Of a stretch of 64,000 nt of DNA, positions 55,765 to 64,000 are shown piece after piece. This DNA comes from Flavobacterium psychrophilum. GTDB lineage: Bacteria > Bacteroidota > Bacteroidia > Flavobacteriales > Flavobacteriaceae. Every line of letters starts with the position of its first letter. Position 1 is the first letter of the stretch. Location of the stretch: the NCBI GenBank assembly GCA_001708385.1, contig CP012388.1:868001-932000 (forward strand), read 5' to 3'. A model generated the notes under the pieces. That model did no database searches and had not been told where the DNA came from. It saw only the letters and a program-made list of their open reading frames with translations. A program made the translations under genes and the position numbers.

Positions 55765-57381
55765 ATGAAAATATATTTAATAACAGCTTTTACTTTTTTA
55801 AGTGTAGTATCTGCTTCGGCACAAACCTTTACAAGGCGCGATAGTTTACAGGGTGGCTTACGACCTGAACGCACCAGTTTTGATGTGCAGCGTTACGACC
55901 TGAACATAAAGGTAGATCCGGGTAAAAAGTTTATTAGCGGATACAATGACATTACTTTTAAGGTTGTAGAAAATACCGCTAAGATTCAGCTTGACCTTTT
56001 TGAAAATATGACCATAGACAGTATTGCAGTTAAAGGCAATACTATAAAATACAAACGTGATAACGATGCCGTTTTTATAACTTTTAGTGAGCCGCTTAAA
56101 AAAGGCAGCGAAGAAAAGCTTCGCTTTTACTACTCGGGAAATCCGCTGATAGCTAAAAATGCACCCTGGGATGGTGGATTTGTTTTTTCGAATGATGCCG
56201 ATGGGAAACCCTGGATAGGTGTTGCTGTACAGGGAACGGGAGCAAGTTTATGGTATCCTGTGAAAGACAGCCAGACTGACGAACCCGACAAAGGCGCGAC
56301 CGTTAAAGTAGCTGTTCCAAACGGACTCATGAATGTATCTAACGGACGATTTATAGGCAACGAAGATTTAAAAAATGGTTATACGCGCTGGGATTGGGAG
56401 GTAACAAACCCGATCAACAATTACAATATTACACTGAACATTGCCGATTACGTCCATATACATGATAATCTGGACGGACTTGACCTTGACTATTATGTAC
56501 TTCGTAAAAATGAAGATAAGGCCCGAAAACAATTTGAGGAAGTAAAACCTATGATGGAATGCTTTCAAAGCAAATTTGGTAAATATCCCTTCTTTGAAGA
56601 TGGCTATAAACTGGTTGAGACTCCATATTTGGGAATGGAACATCAAAGCGCTGTTGCTTACGGAAATAAGTACAAAAAGGGATACATGGGTATGGATATT
56701 AGCGGTACCGGTGTTGGGTTATTGTTTGATTATATAATAATTCACGAAACCGGGCACGAATGGTTTGGCAACAGCATTACTTCTAAAGATATTGCCGATA
56801 TGTGGATTCACGAAGGGTTTACTACCTATTCTGAATCGGTTTATGTTGAGTGTCGTTACGGCTACGAAAAAGCAATGCAGTACATAACAGGGCAACAGTA
56901 CAGCGTTGGCAACCGCAAACCCGTTATTGGGGTGTTTGGCGTAAACAAAGAAGGTTCGGGCGATATGTATTACAAAGGTGCGCTGATGCTAAATACGCTT
57001 CGCCATGTAATTAATGACGATGCCAAATGGTGGGATTTGATTCTGAACTATTCTCTAATGTATAAAAAAGATATTATTGACACAGAAACAGTGGTGAACT
57101 ATTTTAATAAAAAAGCAGGCATGAACTTTACTCCTGTTTTCGATCAATACCTTCGCTATAAAGATATACCTGTACTGCAGGTAAAATCTAAAGGCAAAAA
57201 TTTAGAATACCGCTGGGTAACCGATGTTGCTAATTTTACAATGCCTGTAGGTGTAACCGTAAACGGAAAAGAAATGCGGCTTAACGCAACCAATAATTGG
57301 CAATCTACTACCCTGACCGATAAAGCCGAGAAAATAGAACTGCAAAGAAGTAAGTTTTATGTAAAGCTGCAAACGCTATAA
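55765..57381 (+). CDS. M1-family zinc metallopeptidase, secreted
   Basis: A 538-residue aminopeptidase-type metalloprotease. After a signal peptide (YLITAFTFLSVVSASAQ) there is an N-terminal beta domain and the catalytic core. The zinc motif is HETGH (His327, Glu328, His331) with the third ligand Glu350 in MWIHEGFTTYSE. The exopeptidase GxMEN motif appears as GMEHQSA, a change common in this Bacteroidota group. It lacks the C-terminal HEAT domain of full M1 enzymes, so it is the short form. It lies after the methyltransferase gene. Confidence 0.9.
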   Translation: MKIYLITAFTFLSVVSASAQTFTRRDSLQGGLRPERTSFDVQRYDLNIKVDPGKKFISGYNDITFKVVENTAKIQLDLFENMTIDSIAVKGNTIKYKRDNDAVFITFSEPLKKGSEEKLRFYYSGNPLIAKNAPWDGGFVFSNDADGKPWIGVAVQGTGASLWYPVKDSQTDEPDKGATVKVAVPNGLMNVSNGRFIGNEDLKNGYTRWDWEVTNPINNYNITLNIADYVHIHDNLDGLDLDYYVLRKNEDKARKQFEEVKPMMECFQSKFGKYPFFEDGYKLVETPYLGMEHQSAVAYGNKYKKGYMGMDISGTGVGLLFDYIIIHETGHEWFGNSITSKDIADMWIHEGFTTYSESVYVECRYGYEKAMQYITGQQYSVGNRKPVIGVFGVNKEGSGDMYYKGALMLNTLRHVINDDAKWWDLILNYSLMYKKDIIDTETVVNYFNKKAGMNFTPVFDQYLRYKDIPVLQVKSKGKNLEYRWVTDVANFTMPVGVTVNGKEMRLNATNNWQSTTLTDKAEKIELQRSKFYVKLQTL

Positions 57382-57385
57382 ATGC

Positions 57386-57419
57386 AAAAATCCGTTACTG
57401 TACAGTAACGGATTTTTTT
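57386..57419. terminator. Bidirectional terminator between M1 peptidase and menE-like gene
   Basis: TCCGTTACTG (57391-57400) and its exact complement (ACAGTAACGGA, to 57412) form a near-perfect palindrome with an A-run on the left and a T-run on the right. The two genes converge. Confidence 0.9.
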
Positions 57420-57436
57420 ATGTTTTGTCCTGAAGA

Positions 57437-58486
57437 TTATGCCAGGCTTTTAAGCGTAGCATCTCTTTGTAATTTACCAGATCCTGTCTCGGCAAATTTT
57501 GGTACAAAAAGAACTTCTTTTGGTTTCTCAAATTTGTCCAGCTTTTTATAAACCGACTCATCGATATCAAAAGGCGCGCCTTCTATAACAAGTACAAGTT
57601 TTTCACCTAATTTATCATCAGCAACTCCTTTTACAAAAAAGCGCCTGTTTATTTTAGAGGATAGTTTTTCTTCAATCTGTTCCGGGAAGAGTTTAACACC
57701 ACCGCTGTTTATAACATTGTCGTGCCTGCCAAGCCAAATAAAGTGCTGATCGTCTAAAACTTCAACAACATCATTCGTCACAACAGGTTCATTGCAAATA
57801 ACATACGGATCGATAACAAGGCAATGCCTTTCATCTTTGCTAATTCTTACGTTGGGCAGTACAGTAAAAGCTTCCTCTCCTATTTTTTTAGCTGCAATAT
57901 GGGTAATGGTCTCTGTCATACCATAGGTTTCATATATCTCAACAGGCAGTACAGCCAATTGGTCTGAAAGTGCCTGGCTTACTTTTGCCCCTCCGAGTAT
58001 GATTTTTTTTATTTGCTGCAATTTTTCCAGCGAATGCTGCGCCTGTAAAGGCACCATAGCTGCAAAATCGTACTGCGTGTCATTTCTTTCTAACGGATTA
58101 GAAACCGGGGCTACCAAATCCATATCCCAACCCAGTATAAAAGCGCGTACCAGCATCATTTTTCCTGCCACGAACTGTGTGGGCAGGCAGTGCAATACTT
58201 TGATACCCGGCATAAGGTCAAAAAATTCACCCGTTGCCAAAGCAGAATGCACCATCGCCTGTTTTTCTACCTTAATAAGTTTTGGGGCACCTGTAGTACC
58301 CGATGTCTGCATTTCAATAAAATCAGTCTGGTCAAACCAATCCAGCAGAAAATCGCCTACAGCCCTTTCGTAAGCTTCACCTTCTTTAATAAAGCTGTAC
58401 GCAATACGGCACAGATCATCTTCGGTAAGATGAAATCCGTTAAGTTTAAATTGGGGGTGTACAAAGTGATAATCCGGGTTATTCAT
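57437..58486 (-). CDS. menE: AMP-dependent ligase, o-succinylbenzoate-CoA ligase-like
   Basis: A 349-residue acyl-CoA synthetase-type enzyme. The ATP motif is MQTSGTTGAPKLIKVEK, with YETYGMTETITHIA and the hinge WLGRHDNVINSGGVKLFPEQIEEKL. It is shorter than typical synthetases because part of the N-terminal domain is missing, as in Bacteroidota MenE enzymes of the menaquinone pathway. The name is therefore probable, not certain: other men genes are not in the window. The gene overlaps the CPBP protease gene by eight bases. Confidence 0.78.
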   Translation of the reverse strand: MNNPDYHFVHPQFKLNGFHLTEDDLCRIAYSFIKEGEAYERAVGDFLLDWFDQTDFIEMQTSGTTGAPKLIKVEKQAMVHSALATGEFFDLMPGIKVLHCLPTQFVAGKMMLVRAFILGWDMDLVAPVSNPLERNDTQYDFAAMVPLQAQHSLEKLQQIKKIILGGAKVSQALSDQLAVLPVEIYETYGMTETITHIAAKKIGEEAFTVLPNVRISKDERHCLVIDPYVICNEPVVTNDVVEVLDDQHFIWLGRHDNVINSGGVKLFPEQIEEKLSSKINRRFFVKGVADDKLGEKLVLVIEGAPFDIDESVYKKLDKFEKPKEVLFVPKFAETGSGKLQRDATLKSLA

Positions 58487-59444
58487 AGTTTTTTCCTATT
58501 TGATTTAAAGCAGTTTTTTCTTCGTTAATCAAGTGGACAGGACCGGTTAGTTTTTCCTTCCAATTGGTCCATTTGTATTTCCTATTAAAGATAATTAAAA
58601 GAATCGGAAATATAATTAGTACAGGTACGATTATATCTAATCCTGCCGATGGTTCCGAAACATCTTTAAGTACCGAATAGGTCTGGAAAGCTGTCCAGTC
58701 TGCTGTAACAAGCAGCACACCTGTAAGATTATTTGCCGCGTGAAAACCAAGGGCAAGTTCTGCCCCATCATCCATAAGTGTTATTATTCCGAGGAAAAGG
58801 CCTGTACCGATATAATATATCATTATCAGGTAGCCCATTTTTGATACCTCGGGATTAAAAAAGTGCATCCCACCGAAAATAACTGATGTCATAACCAATG
58901 GAAACCATTTATTTTTAGCAAGATTACCAAATCCCTGCATTAAATACCCTCTAAATACGAGCTCTTCAACAGATGTTTGTATTGGCACCATTGCTATAGC
59001 TATTAAAAAGAGAGGGACAAACTTTACAATATCAAACTGAATTACATAAGATTCAGGATTCAGATAATAATCTAAAATCGTAGTCAGGCATGAAAATATA
59101 AACCATAACAAGAAAGAAAAAAGTATTCGTGACTTATCAATCTTCGGCCGACTTGTGATTATTTCATTAAATCGTTGTCTGTGTATGTTTCTTATAACAA
59201 TATAAAGTGCTACTAACGCTACTAAAAATGAAAAAAGCACCAAAAACAAGGTTAAATTTAGGTTTAAGTAACCAAGCATGTCCTCCTGTGTCGCGGGAAT
59301 AGGACTTCCATCTGACATTGCTTTAACCGAAATTGCGATTAAGAGTGGTAACTGTCCAATAAATGAAGTGAAAATGACAATTACTGACCCTACAAGATAT
59401 TTCCAGAATTTATTTTCCGGCTTAAACCCAAGTTCTATGAACAT
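58479..59444 (-). CDS. CPBP-family intramembrane metalloprotease
   Basis: A 321-residue membrane protein with about eight transmembrane segments. The CPBP (CAAX protease/bacteriocin-processing, Rce1-like) motifs are TSVEELVFRGYLMQ (EExxxR, motif 1), SVIFGGMHFF (FxxxH) and ALGFHAANNLTGVLL (HxxxN). These give the catalytic Glu and His residues. The role in bacteria is unclear. It overlaps the start of the menE-like gene by eight bases and is upstream in the same transcript. Confidence 0.9.
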   Translation of the reverse strand: MFIELGFKPENKFWKYLVGSVIVIFTSFIGQLPLLIAISVKAMSDGSPIPATQEDMLGYLNLNLTLFLVLFSFLVALVALYIVIRNIHRQRFNEIITSRPKIDKSRILFSFLLWFIFSCLTTILDYYLNPESYVIQFDIVKFVPLFLIAIAMVPIQTSVEELVFRGYLMQGFGNLAKNKWFPLVMTSVIFGGMHFFNPEVSKMGYLIMIYYIGTGLFLGIITLMDDGAELALGFHAANNLTGVLLVTADWTAFQTYSVLKDVSEPSAGLDIIVPVLIIFPILLIIFNRKYKWTNWKEKLTGPVHLINEEKTALNQIGKNYE

Positions 59445-59528
59445 ACTTATATTATTATTTAAGATTTTGTTTGCACTAAGTTACTTCAAATTTCCGTTTA
59501 TAATAGCGAACTTTGCAAAAAGAAAATA

Positions 59529-59870
59529 ATGATTACTATATACCACAATCCGCGATGCAGCAAGTCGCGAGAGGGTTTACAATTTCTGGAACTTGAAGAA
59601 AAACCTTTTACCACAGTAAAATACCTTAGCGAACCACTATCAAAAGAAGAACTTACCGAAATTATTAAAAAGCTGGGCATTAAGCCAATAGAGCTTGTGC
59701 GTCAAAAAGAAGCTGTCTGGACAGAAAATTACAAAGGCACAGTATTAACAGATGGCAAGGTTATTGATGCCATGGTGCAGCATCCAAATTTAATAGAGCG
59801 CCCGATAGTTGTAATTGGAGATAAAGCCGTTATTGCACGCCCTGCGGATAGGATAAAAGAAATTTTATAG
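59529..59870 (+). CDS. ArsC-family arsenate reductase-like protein
   Basis: A 113-residue thioredoxin-fold protein of the ArsC/Spx group. The catalytic Cys10 is in YHNPRCSKSREGLQFL, with the C-terminal RPIVVIGDKAVIARP carrying the conserved Arg. In E. coli relatives it reduces arsenate with glutaredoxin, but without arsenic genes nearby it may be a YfgD-type protein of other function. It lies alone between the divergent CPBP gene and the TonB-type receptor gene. Confidence 0.86.
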   Translation: MITIYHNPRCSKSREGLQFLELEEKPFTTVKYLSEPLSKEELTEIIKKLGIKPIELVRQKEAVWTENYKGTVLTDGKVIDAMVQHPNLIERPIVVIGDKAVIARPADRIKEIL

Positions 59871-59886
59871 AAACACATTTTTAGAG

Positions 59887-59923
59887 CCTGACAGATAAAC
59901 TATCAGGATGAGGCAACTGCCTC
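59887..59923 (+). other. Two short hairpins before the TonB-type receptor gene
   Basis: CCTGA (59887-59891) / TCAGG (59903-59907) and GAGGC (59910-59914) / GCCTC (59919-59923) follow the arsC stop. No T-run follows, so they are not clear terminators; a regulatory or stability role in the receptor 5' region is possible. Confidence 0.35.
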
Positions 59924-59954
59924 AAGCCAATATCACACACATACTTACTATTTC

Positions 59955-62438
59955 ATGAAGAATTTTCAAACATCTATTCTGTTATTCTTTTTATTTTTTG
60001 CTTTTGGAGCGTTTGCTCAGGGAGGTCCCGGTGGCCCTAAAGTAAAAGTAACAGGTAAAATTATTGAACAGGAAACCAAACAACCCCTTGAATTTGCTAA
60101 CGTAATAATCCAGACTATTGATAATGTAACCGTAAACGGCGGACTTACCGATGCAAAAGGAGAGTACAGCATTGAGGTACCTGCGGGAACTTACAATGTT
60201 AAGTTCGACTTTATCTCTTTTAAACCCATAACCTTATTAGGTAAAGCAATTACAGCAGATACAAATTTAGGAACTACTGCACTTGCTCCCGATGCAACTA
60301 TACTTAACGAAGTACAAATTGTTGCAGAACGTACTACTGTTGAAATTAAACTTGATAAAAGAGTTTACAGCGTTGGCCAGGATATGATGGTTAAAGGCGG
60401 TACTGTGAGCGACGTTCTTGATAATGTACCGTCAGTATCTGTTGATGCGGAAGGTAATGTAGCGTTAAGAGGCAACCAAAGCGTAACTATATTAATTGAC
60501 GGAAGGCCATCTAACCTTGCGGGAAGCAATGTTGCTGAAGTTCTGAGGCTTTTACCTGCCGATTCTGTAGACAAAGTAGAGGTTATCACTAATCCATCGG
60601 CGCGTTATGATGCCGAAGGTGGTGGCGGTATTATTAATATAGTCCTTAAAAAAGGTAAAGCAGGCGGTTTTAACGGTTCGCTTATAGCAAATACCGGTGA
60701 CCCGGAAAACCACGGAGTTTCTGCCAATTTAAATTTCAGAAGTGAAAAGTTTAACCTTTTCTCTAATTTAGGATATAACTACAGAAAAAACCCGGGTAAC
60801 TCTTTTACCAATACAGAATACTTAAACGAAGACAATACAACAAGAAGCTATACTAACGAAAGAAGAAACAACGATCGTTTACGCAAAGGCTTTAATGCCA
60901 GTTTTGGACTTGAGTATTTCTTAAGTGATAATACTACTTGGGTAAACTCGGTTAACTTCAGGAGAAACAAAGGCGGCAACGTTACCGATACTTATTTTGA
61001 TAACTTTGACGCGCTTCGTACTTATACTGACACCCGTTACCGTAGAAACGATCAGGATTCTGACGATAACAACGTAAATTTCTCGTCAAGCCTTACTCAT
61101 AAATTCAACGATAAAGGCCACGAGCTTAAAGTTGATGCATCGGTTTCTATGAGCCGTGATGACGAAAATGCGGCTATTGATGATATTACTTTAGGTTCTG
61201 CTACTCCAAACAGCAATGAAAGAACCCTTAATAATGAAGATGAAAACAGGTCTTTACTTCAGGCTGACTATGTTTTGCCTTTAGGCGAAAACAGCCGTTT
61301 TGAAGCCGGTTACCGCGGAAGCTTTACCACTCTTGAAACAGATGCCAGAGCAGAAATACTTGAGGGTGGCGCATGGGTTAATAATGCCGATTACACCAAT
61401 TTTCTTGAGTATAAAGAAAAAGTAAATGCATTATATACACAGTTTGGATCTAAAGTTGGCAAATTCTCTTATTTATTAGGGCTTCGTTGGGAAGATTCAA
61501 ACATTGATGTAAATCTTTTAAACCTTAACCAGTACAACAATAAGAAATACAACAACTTTTTCCCAAGTGCTTTCTTAACCTATTCGTTTGATGATAACAC
61601 AAACATCAGCTTAAGCTATAGCCGTCGTATCAACAGGCCAAGAGGCCGTTTCTTAAATCCGTTTGCAGGACTGGAAAGTAACATCAACCTTTTCCGTGGT
61701 AACCCGGATCTTGATCCGTCTATGACTAATGCTATAGACATTGGATTCCTTAAAAAATGGCAAAAAGTTACGTTAAGCACTTCTGCTTACCTTAATATAA
61801 CTGATGACTCTTATCAATTTGTAAGAAGACCTACCGGAGAATTTATTGGTGATACGCCTGTAATTGTTACTTCGCCCCTGAACCTTGCGAAAGAATACCG
61901 TTTTGGTTTTGAATTCAACGTGAACTACAACCCTTTCAGATGGTGGAGGCTTACCAGCAACTTTAACTTCTACAGAAATGAAACGCAAGGTGATTTCACC
62001 TTTACTTATGAGCAGGACGGTCAGACTATAACCGATTTCCAGGACTTTAACAGAACAGCATACAGCTGGACAACAAGGGTAAACTCTAAGGTTAGCCTTC
62101 CGTTAAAAATTGACTGGCAGCTAAACGGTAATTACGAAGCACCGCAAAATACAGCTCAGGGTAAAAGAATTGGTGTAGCAAGTGCTAATACATCATTAAG
62201 CAAAGACATCCTAAAAGAAAAAGCAACGATAGGCTTAAACGTTCAGGATATTTTTAACTCCAGAAAAATGAAGAATGAGACTTATATTCCTGGACAAATT
62301 AACTCTTATGGCGAAATGCAGTGGAGACAGCGACAAATTACACTATCATTTACATACCGTTTCAACATGAGTAAAAATGAGAAACCGAAACAACCGCAAA
62401 ATCAAGATGGCGGTGGTGAAGAGTATATGGGAGGATAA
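59955..62438 (+). CDS. Outer membrane beta-barrel receptor, TonB-dependent-like
   Basis: An 827-residue outer membrane protein. Signal peptide FLFFAFGAFAQ; a carboxypeptidase-regulatory-like domain at about 29-95 (KVTGKIIEQETKQPLEFANV); a plug domain at about 131-235 (GNVALRGNQSVTILIDGRPS, ITNPSARYDAEGGGGIINIV); and a C-terminal barrel (OMP_b-brl_3 type) ending QWRQRQITLSFTYRF before a polar tail. A TonB box is not evident. It fits the Bacteroidota SusC-unlike single-gene receptors; no SusD partner follows, so the ligand is unknown. Confidence 0.92.
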   Translation: MKNFQTSILLFFLFFAFGAFAQGGPGGPKVKVTGKIIEQETKQPLEFANVIIQTIDNVTVNGGLTDAKGEYSIEVPAGTYNVKFDFISFKPITLLGKAITADTNLGTTALAPDATILNEVQIVAERTTVEIKLDKRVYSVGQDMMVKGGTVSDVLDNVPSVSVDAEGNVALRGNQSVTILIDGRPSNLAGSNVAEVLRLLPADSVDKVEVITNPSARYDAEGGGGIINIVLKKGKAGGFNGSLIANTGDPENHGVSANLNFRSEKFNLFSNLGYNYRKNPGNSFTNTEYLNEDNTTRSYTNERRNNDRLRKGFNASFGLEYFLSDNTTWVNSVNFRRNKGGNVTDTYFDNFDALRTYTDTRYRRNDQDSDDNNVNFSSSLTHKFNDKGHELKVDASVSMSRDDENAAIDDITLGSATPNSNERTLNNEDENRSLLQADYVLPLGENSRFEAGYRGSFTTLETDARAEILEGGAWVNNADYTNFLEYKEKVNALYTQFGSKVGKFSYLLGLRWEDSNIDVNLLNLNQYNNKKYNNFFPSAFLTYSFDDNTNISLSYSRRINRPRGRFLNPFAGLESNINLFRGNPDLDPSMTNAIDIGFLKKWQKVTLSTSAYLNITDDSYQFVRRPTGEFIGDTPVIVTSPLNLAKEYRFGFEFNVNYNPFRWWRLTSNFNFYRNETQGDFTFTYEQDGQTITDFQDFNRTAYSWTTRVNSKVSLPLKIDWQLNGNYEAPQNTAQGKRIGVASANTSLSKDILKEKATIGLNVQDIFNSRKMKNETYIPGQINSYGEMQWRQRQITLSFTYRFNMSKNEKPKQPQNQDGGGEEYMGG

Positions 62439-62440
62439 TA

Positions 62441-62470
62441 AATAAGGGAGGTTTTAAAACCTCCCTTATT
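62441..62470. terminator. Bidirectional terminator after the receptor gene
   Basis: AATAAGGGAGGTTTT (62441-62455) and its exact reverse complement (62456-62470) form a perfect palindrome. Its right edge overlaps the stop codon of the convergent small secreted gene. Confidence 0.85.
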
Positions 62471-62886
62471 TATTTATTAAAATCGCTATAGCTTTTTGTA
62501 TAGTTTTTCTCAGTGTTGAATATAAGCTTCAATCCGGAAAAAAATCCTGAAACATAATCGGTTCTCCAACTAAGATTCCCTGCAGCTAAAGGCCCCTGAT
62601 GTTCCATAATAAATGTAGACTGTCCCTGACAATACATTCTCTCCCCCTGGCCTACGTACACATTCTTATCACCAAAATTATTACTATCAAATGAAAAGAT
62701 ATACTCGCCAAATACATTATCGTAATTCTTAGACAAATAGGACAAATGTGAAGTCAGCTGCGTGAAGTCAATCACCTTTATTTTATTTTCTGCGGTTGCT
62801 ACAGACAAATTATCTGAGAACATTTTAGTCTGCCCGTTTACATATGCGGTAGCTAATAAAACCAGTAAACCAATTGTCTTTTTCAT
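62470..62886 (-). CDS. Small secreted protein, paralogue of the 62905 gene
   Basis: A 138-residue exported protein of unknown function with a signal peptide (KKTIGLLVLLATAYVNGQ). The segment LSKNYDNVFGEYIFSFD aligns with YNKNYRSVFRDYDYTFN of the neighbour, and VYVGQGERMYCQ with IYVEGDKYYSN, so the two are tandem paralogues with considerable drift. It lies 18 bases after that gene on the same strand and ends in the shared terminator. No domain name can be given. Confidence 0.7.
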   Translation of the reverse strand: MKKTIGLLVLLATAYVNGQTKMFSDNLSVATAENKIKVIDFTQLTSHLSYLSKNYDNVFGEYIFSFDSNNFGDKNVYVGQGERMYCQGQSTFIMEHQGPLAAGNLSWRTDYVSGFFSGLKLIFNTEKNYTKSYSDFNK

Positions 62887-62904
62887 CTGAAAAAATTTAA
62901 ACTG

Positions 62905-63288
62905 TTATTGTTTAAGAGCACCCAGGTTAACAGATGCTGCAGGAGCACTGTTTGTTCTGTACAAATACATATTATCTATGGCAAGGTTTGAATTGTGCTG
63001 CTGAGCCACAATCGGAATATAGGTATTAGAATAGTATTTGTCTCCCTCTACATATATTCTGTCTCTTTTTGAATCCTGGATATTAAAGGTATAATCGTAA
63101 TCCCTGAATACCGACCTGTAATTCTTATTATAAAAAGAGAAATCGGGAGTGGTAAGGCTATTAATAGTCCAACCCTGGCTTTGCTTAACAGCAAGCGTTA
63201 GCTGATCGGGAAAAGCCGGTGAAGTTTCTTCCTGTGCAAATACTGCCGAAGCAGCAAACATTGCAATATAAATGTAAAGTTTTTTCAT
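62905..63288 (-). CDS. Small secreted protein, paralogue of the 62470 gene
   Basis: A 127-residue exported protein with a signal peptide (KKLYIYIAMFAASAVFAQ). It shares the KNY-VF--Y--(T/S)F core with the downstream gene, indicating a duplication. The first in the pair is preceded by TACATTTG on the minus strand (63314-63321), and the pair is likely one transcript. Function unknown; the gdh gene is immediately upstream but ends in its own terminator. Confidence 0.72.
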   Translation of the reverse strand: MKKLYIYIAMFAASAVFAQEETSPAFPDQLTLAVKQSQGWTINSLTTPDFSFYNKNYRSVFRDYDYTFNIQDSKRDRIYVEGDKYYSNTYIPIVAQQHNSNLAIDNMYLYRTNSAPAASVNLGALKQ

Positions 63289-63313
63289 GACAGATTATAG
63301 CTACATCTTATAT

Positions 63314-63321
63314 CAAATGTA
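63314..63321 (-). promoter_or_regulatory. -7 element (TACATTTG on minus strand) of the small secreted pair
   Basis: CAAATGTA on the plus strand matches TAnnTTTG in the minus direction, 26 bases before the ATG at 63288. Confidence 0.45.
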
Positions 63322-63336
63322 CTGATTAAAAATGAA

Positions 63337-63359
63337 AAAAGGCGCATAAAGCGCCTTTT
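63337..63359 (-). terminator. Terminator of glutamate dehydrogenase gene
   Basis: AAAAGGCGC (63337-63345) pairs with GCGCCTTTT (63351-63359), loop ATAAA, with a T-rich tract on the minus strand (TTCATTTTTAAT). It follows the gdh stop codon. Confidence 0.85.
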
Positions 63360-63377
63360 AATGTGTTGGATATCAAA

Positions 63378-64000
63378 TCAAGGGAAAATACCTCTTTGTT
63401 TGTATGCCGTTTCAATTCTGGTTAACGCCACGATGTAAGCTGCAGTTCTCCAGTCTGTTTTATATTGTACAGAAGAAGTGATCACTTTATTGAAAGCCTC
63501 TTCCATTTTCTTTCTAAGTTTGATGATAACATCATCCATGGTCCATATTTCTCCGTTACGGTTTTGCAACCACTCGAAGTAGCTACCAACAACACCACCT
63601 GAATTACAAAGGATGTCCGGAATAATATCGATATGGTTTGCTATAAGAATAGCTTCTCCATCAGTATCTGTAGGTCCGTTAGCACCTTCAGCAATAACTT
63701 TAGCTTTTATTGTACCCGCATTTTCATCAGTAATTTGGTTACCAAGAGCAGCCGGGATAATAACATCACAGTCAATTGAGAAGAACTCATCAGACTTGTA
63801 ATCCTGAGTACCTTTATATCCCGTAATTGTAGCATTATCAGACTGGTATCTCAACAAAGCTTCAGGATCTATACCTTCAGGGTTGTAAATTGTACCTGTA
63901 GCATCCTGAACTCCAACAAGTATAGCACCGTTTTTGTTCATGAAATGAGCAGCCCAGTAACCTACATTACCAAACCCCTGTACAATATACCTTTTACCTT
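63378..64000 (-). CDS. gdhA: Glutamate dehydrogenase, 3' part (runs off the window edge)
   Basis: Partial gene of about 206 codons, cut by the window end. The frame is open to position 64000, and reading from the edge gives YIVQGFGNVGYWAAHF, the NAD(P)-binding loop, so the ATG at 63941 is internal and not a start. Further motifs are DCDVIIPAALGNQI, AEGANGPTD and DILCNSGGVVGSYFEW, all typical of Glu/Leu/Phe/Val dehydrogenases; glutamate is most likely in this phylum (choice of NAD or NADP not determined). The C terminus ends YKQRGIFP. Confidence 0.9.
   Translation of the reverse strand, partial: GKRYIVQGFGNVGYWAAHFMNKNGAILVGVQDATGTIYNPEGIDPEALLRYQSDNATITGYKGTQDYKSDEFFSIDCDVIIPAALGNQITDENAGTIKAKVIAEGANGPTDTDGEAILIANHIDIIPDILCNSGGVVGSYFEWLQNRNGEIWTMDDVIIKLRKKMEEAFNKVITSSVQYKTDWRTAAYIVALTRIETAYKQRGIFP

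Noticed and set aside
63378..63941. The 187-codon frame starting at 63941 as a complete gene
   Set aside because: The frame stays open to the window edge and encodes the NAD(P)-binding loop of glutamate dehydrogenase upstream of that ATG.
1..64000. tRNA, rRNA, CRISPR, insertion sequences, prophage or defence island
   Set aside because: None is visible: no tandem spaced repeats, no transposase or integrase frames, no RNA gene signatures, and nearly all frames are identifiable metabolic or envelope genes.

Overview
The window is a contiguous chromosomal segment of a low-GC member of the Bacteroidota, most likely Flavobacteriaceae and probably Flavobacterium or a close relative. Supporting signs are lipoproteins with an SCSDDD-type N terminus, many start sites preceded by the Bacteroidota -7 element TAnnTTTG, weak Shine-Dalgarno sequences, a CarboxypepD-reg/TonB-type outer membrane receptor, DUF4097 and ECF sigma clusters, ClpC, and full-length homologues typical of flavobacteria. 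I see no rRNA, tRNA, CRISPR array, insertion sequence or prophage. The segment is mostly core genome with small accessory patches.

Layout. 0-10 kb: surface and periplasmic hydrolases (lipoprotein esterase, GH5 lipoprotein, TM1410-like lipoprotein, DUF2490 barrel, large M14 peptidase), a small lipoprotein and dnaK. 10-20 kb: nitronate monooxygenase, pheT, a TPR protein with gyrA, and clpC. 20-24 kb: a RimB-RimK fusion with a DUF1304 protein, a small secreted protein, the remnant of a lipoprotein gene, and a DUF1801 protein. 23-26.5 kb: hutH and nnr. 26.5-31.4 kb: the thrABC operon, preceded by a 35-codon leader peptide with eight consecutive Thr codons, which I read as a threonine attenuator. 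31.5-35.4 kb: gcvT, an S41 tail-specific protease and a YebC-family protein. 35.6-38.7 kb: ECF sigma factor, membrane anti-sigma-like protein, DUF4097-like protein, then a 433-bp non-coding stretch with two terminators and a Cys-containing secreted protein. 38.7-44.7 kb: a cystathionine-beta-synthase-like enzyme, an S9 oligopeptidase, YbaB, threonine aldolase, and prfB with its programmed +1 frameshift. 45-50 kb: a GAF histidine kinase, an AraC-type regulator, and a convergent aldehyde dehydrogenase / alcohol dehydrogenase / DUF779 operon. 50-53 kb: outer membrane phospholipase A and a phosphate transporter with its DUF47 partner. 53-59.9 kb: a carboxyltransferase subunit, methyltransferase, M1 peptidase, MenE-like ligase, CPBP protease and ArsC-like protein. 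60-64 kb: a TonB-dependent-type receptor, two related small secreted proteins, and the 3' part of a glutamate dehydrogenase.

How the genes fit together. Threonine metabolism is well represented: synthesis by thrABC, controlled by the leader, and cleavage to glycine by ltaE; glycine then feeds the glycine cleavage system through gcvT. The aldehyde/alcohol dehydrogenase cluster has a likely local AraC regulator, and a 21-bp-spaced direct repeat just upstream of its promoter is a plausible operator. dnaK and clpC, two chaperone/protease genes, both carry ATGACA/TGTCAT repeats in their upstream regions.

The least ordinary items are the threonine leader (apparently almost leaderless), a candidate small RNA at 54.96-55.04 kb, the degraded lipoprotein gene at 22.7 kb, the protease-ligase RimB-RimK fusion, and the AraC-type direct repeat. 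I found no clear new multi-gene system.
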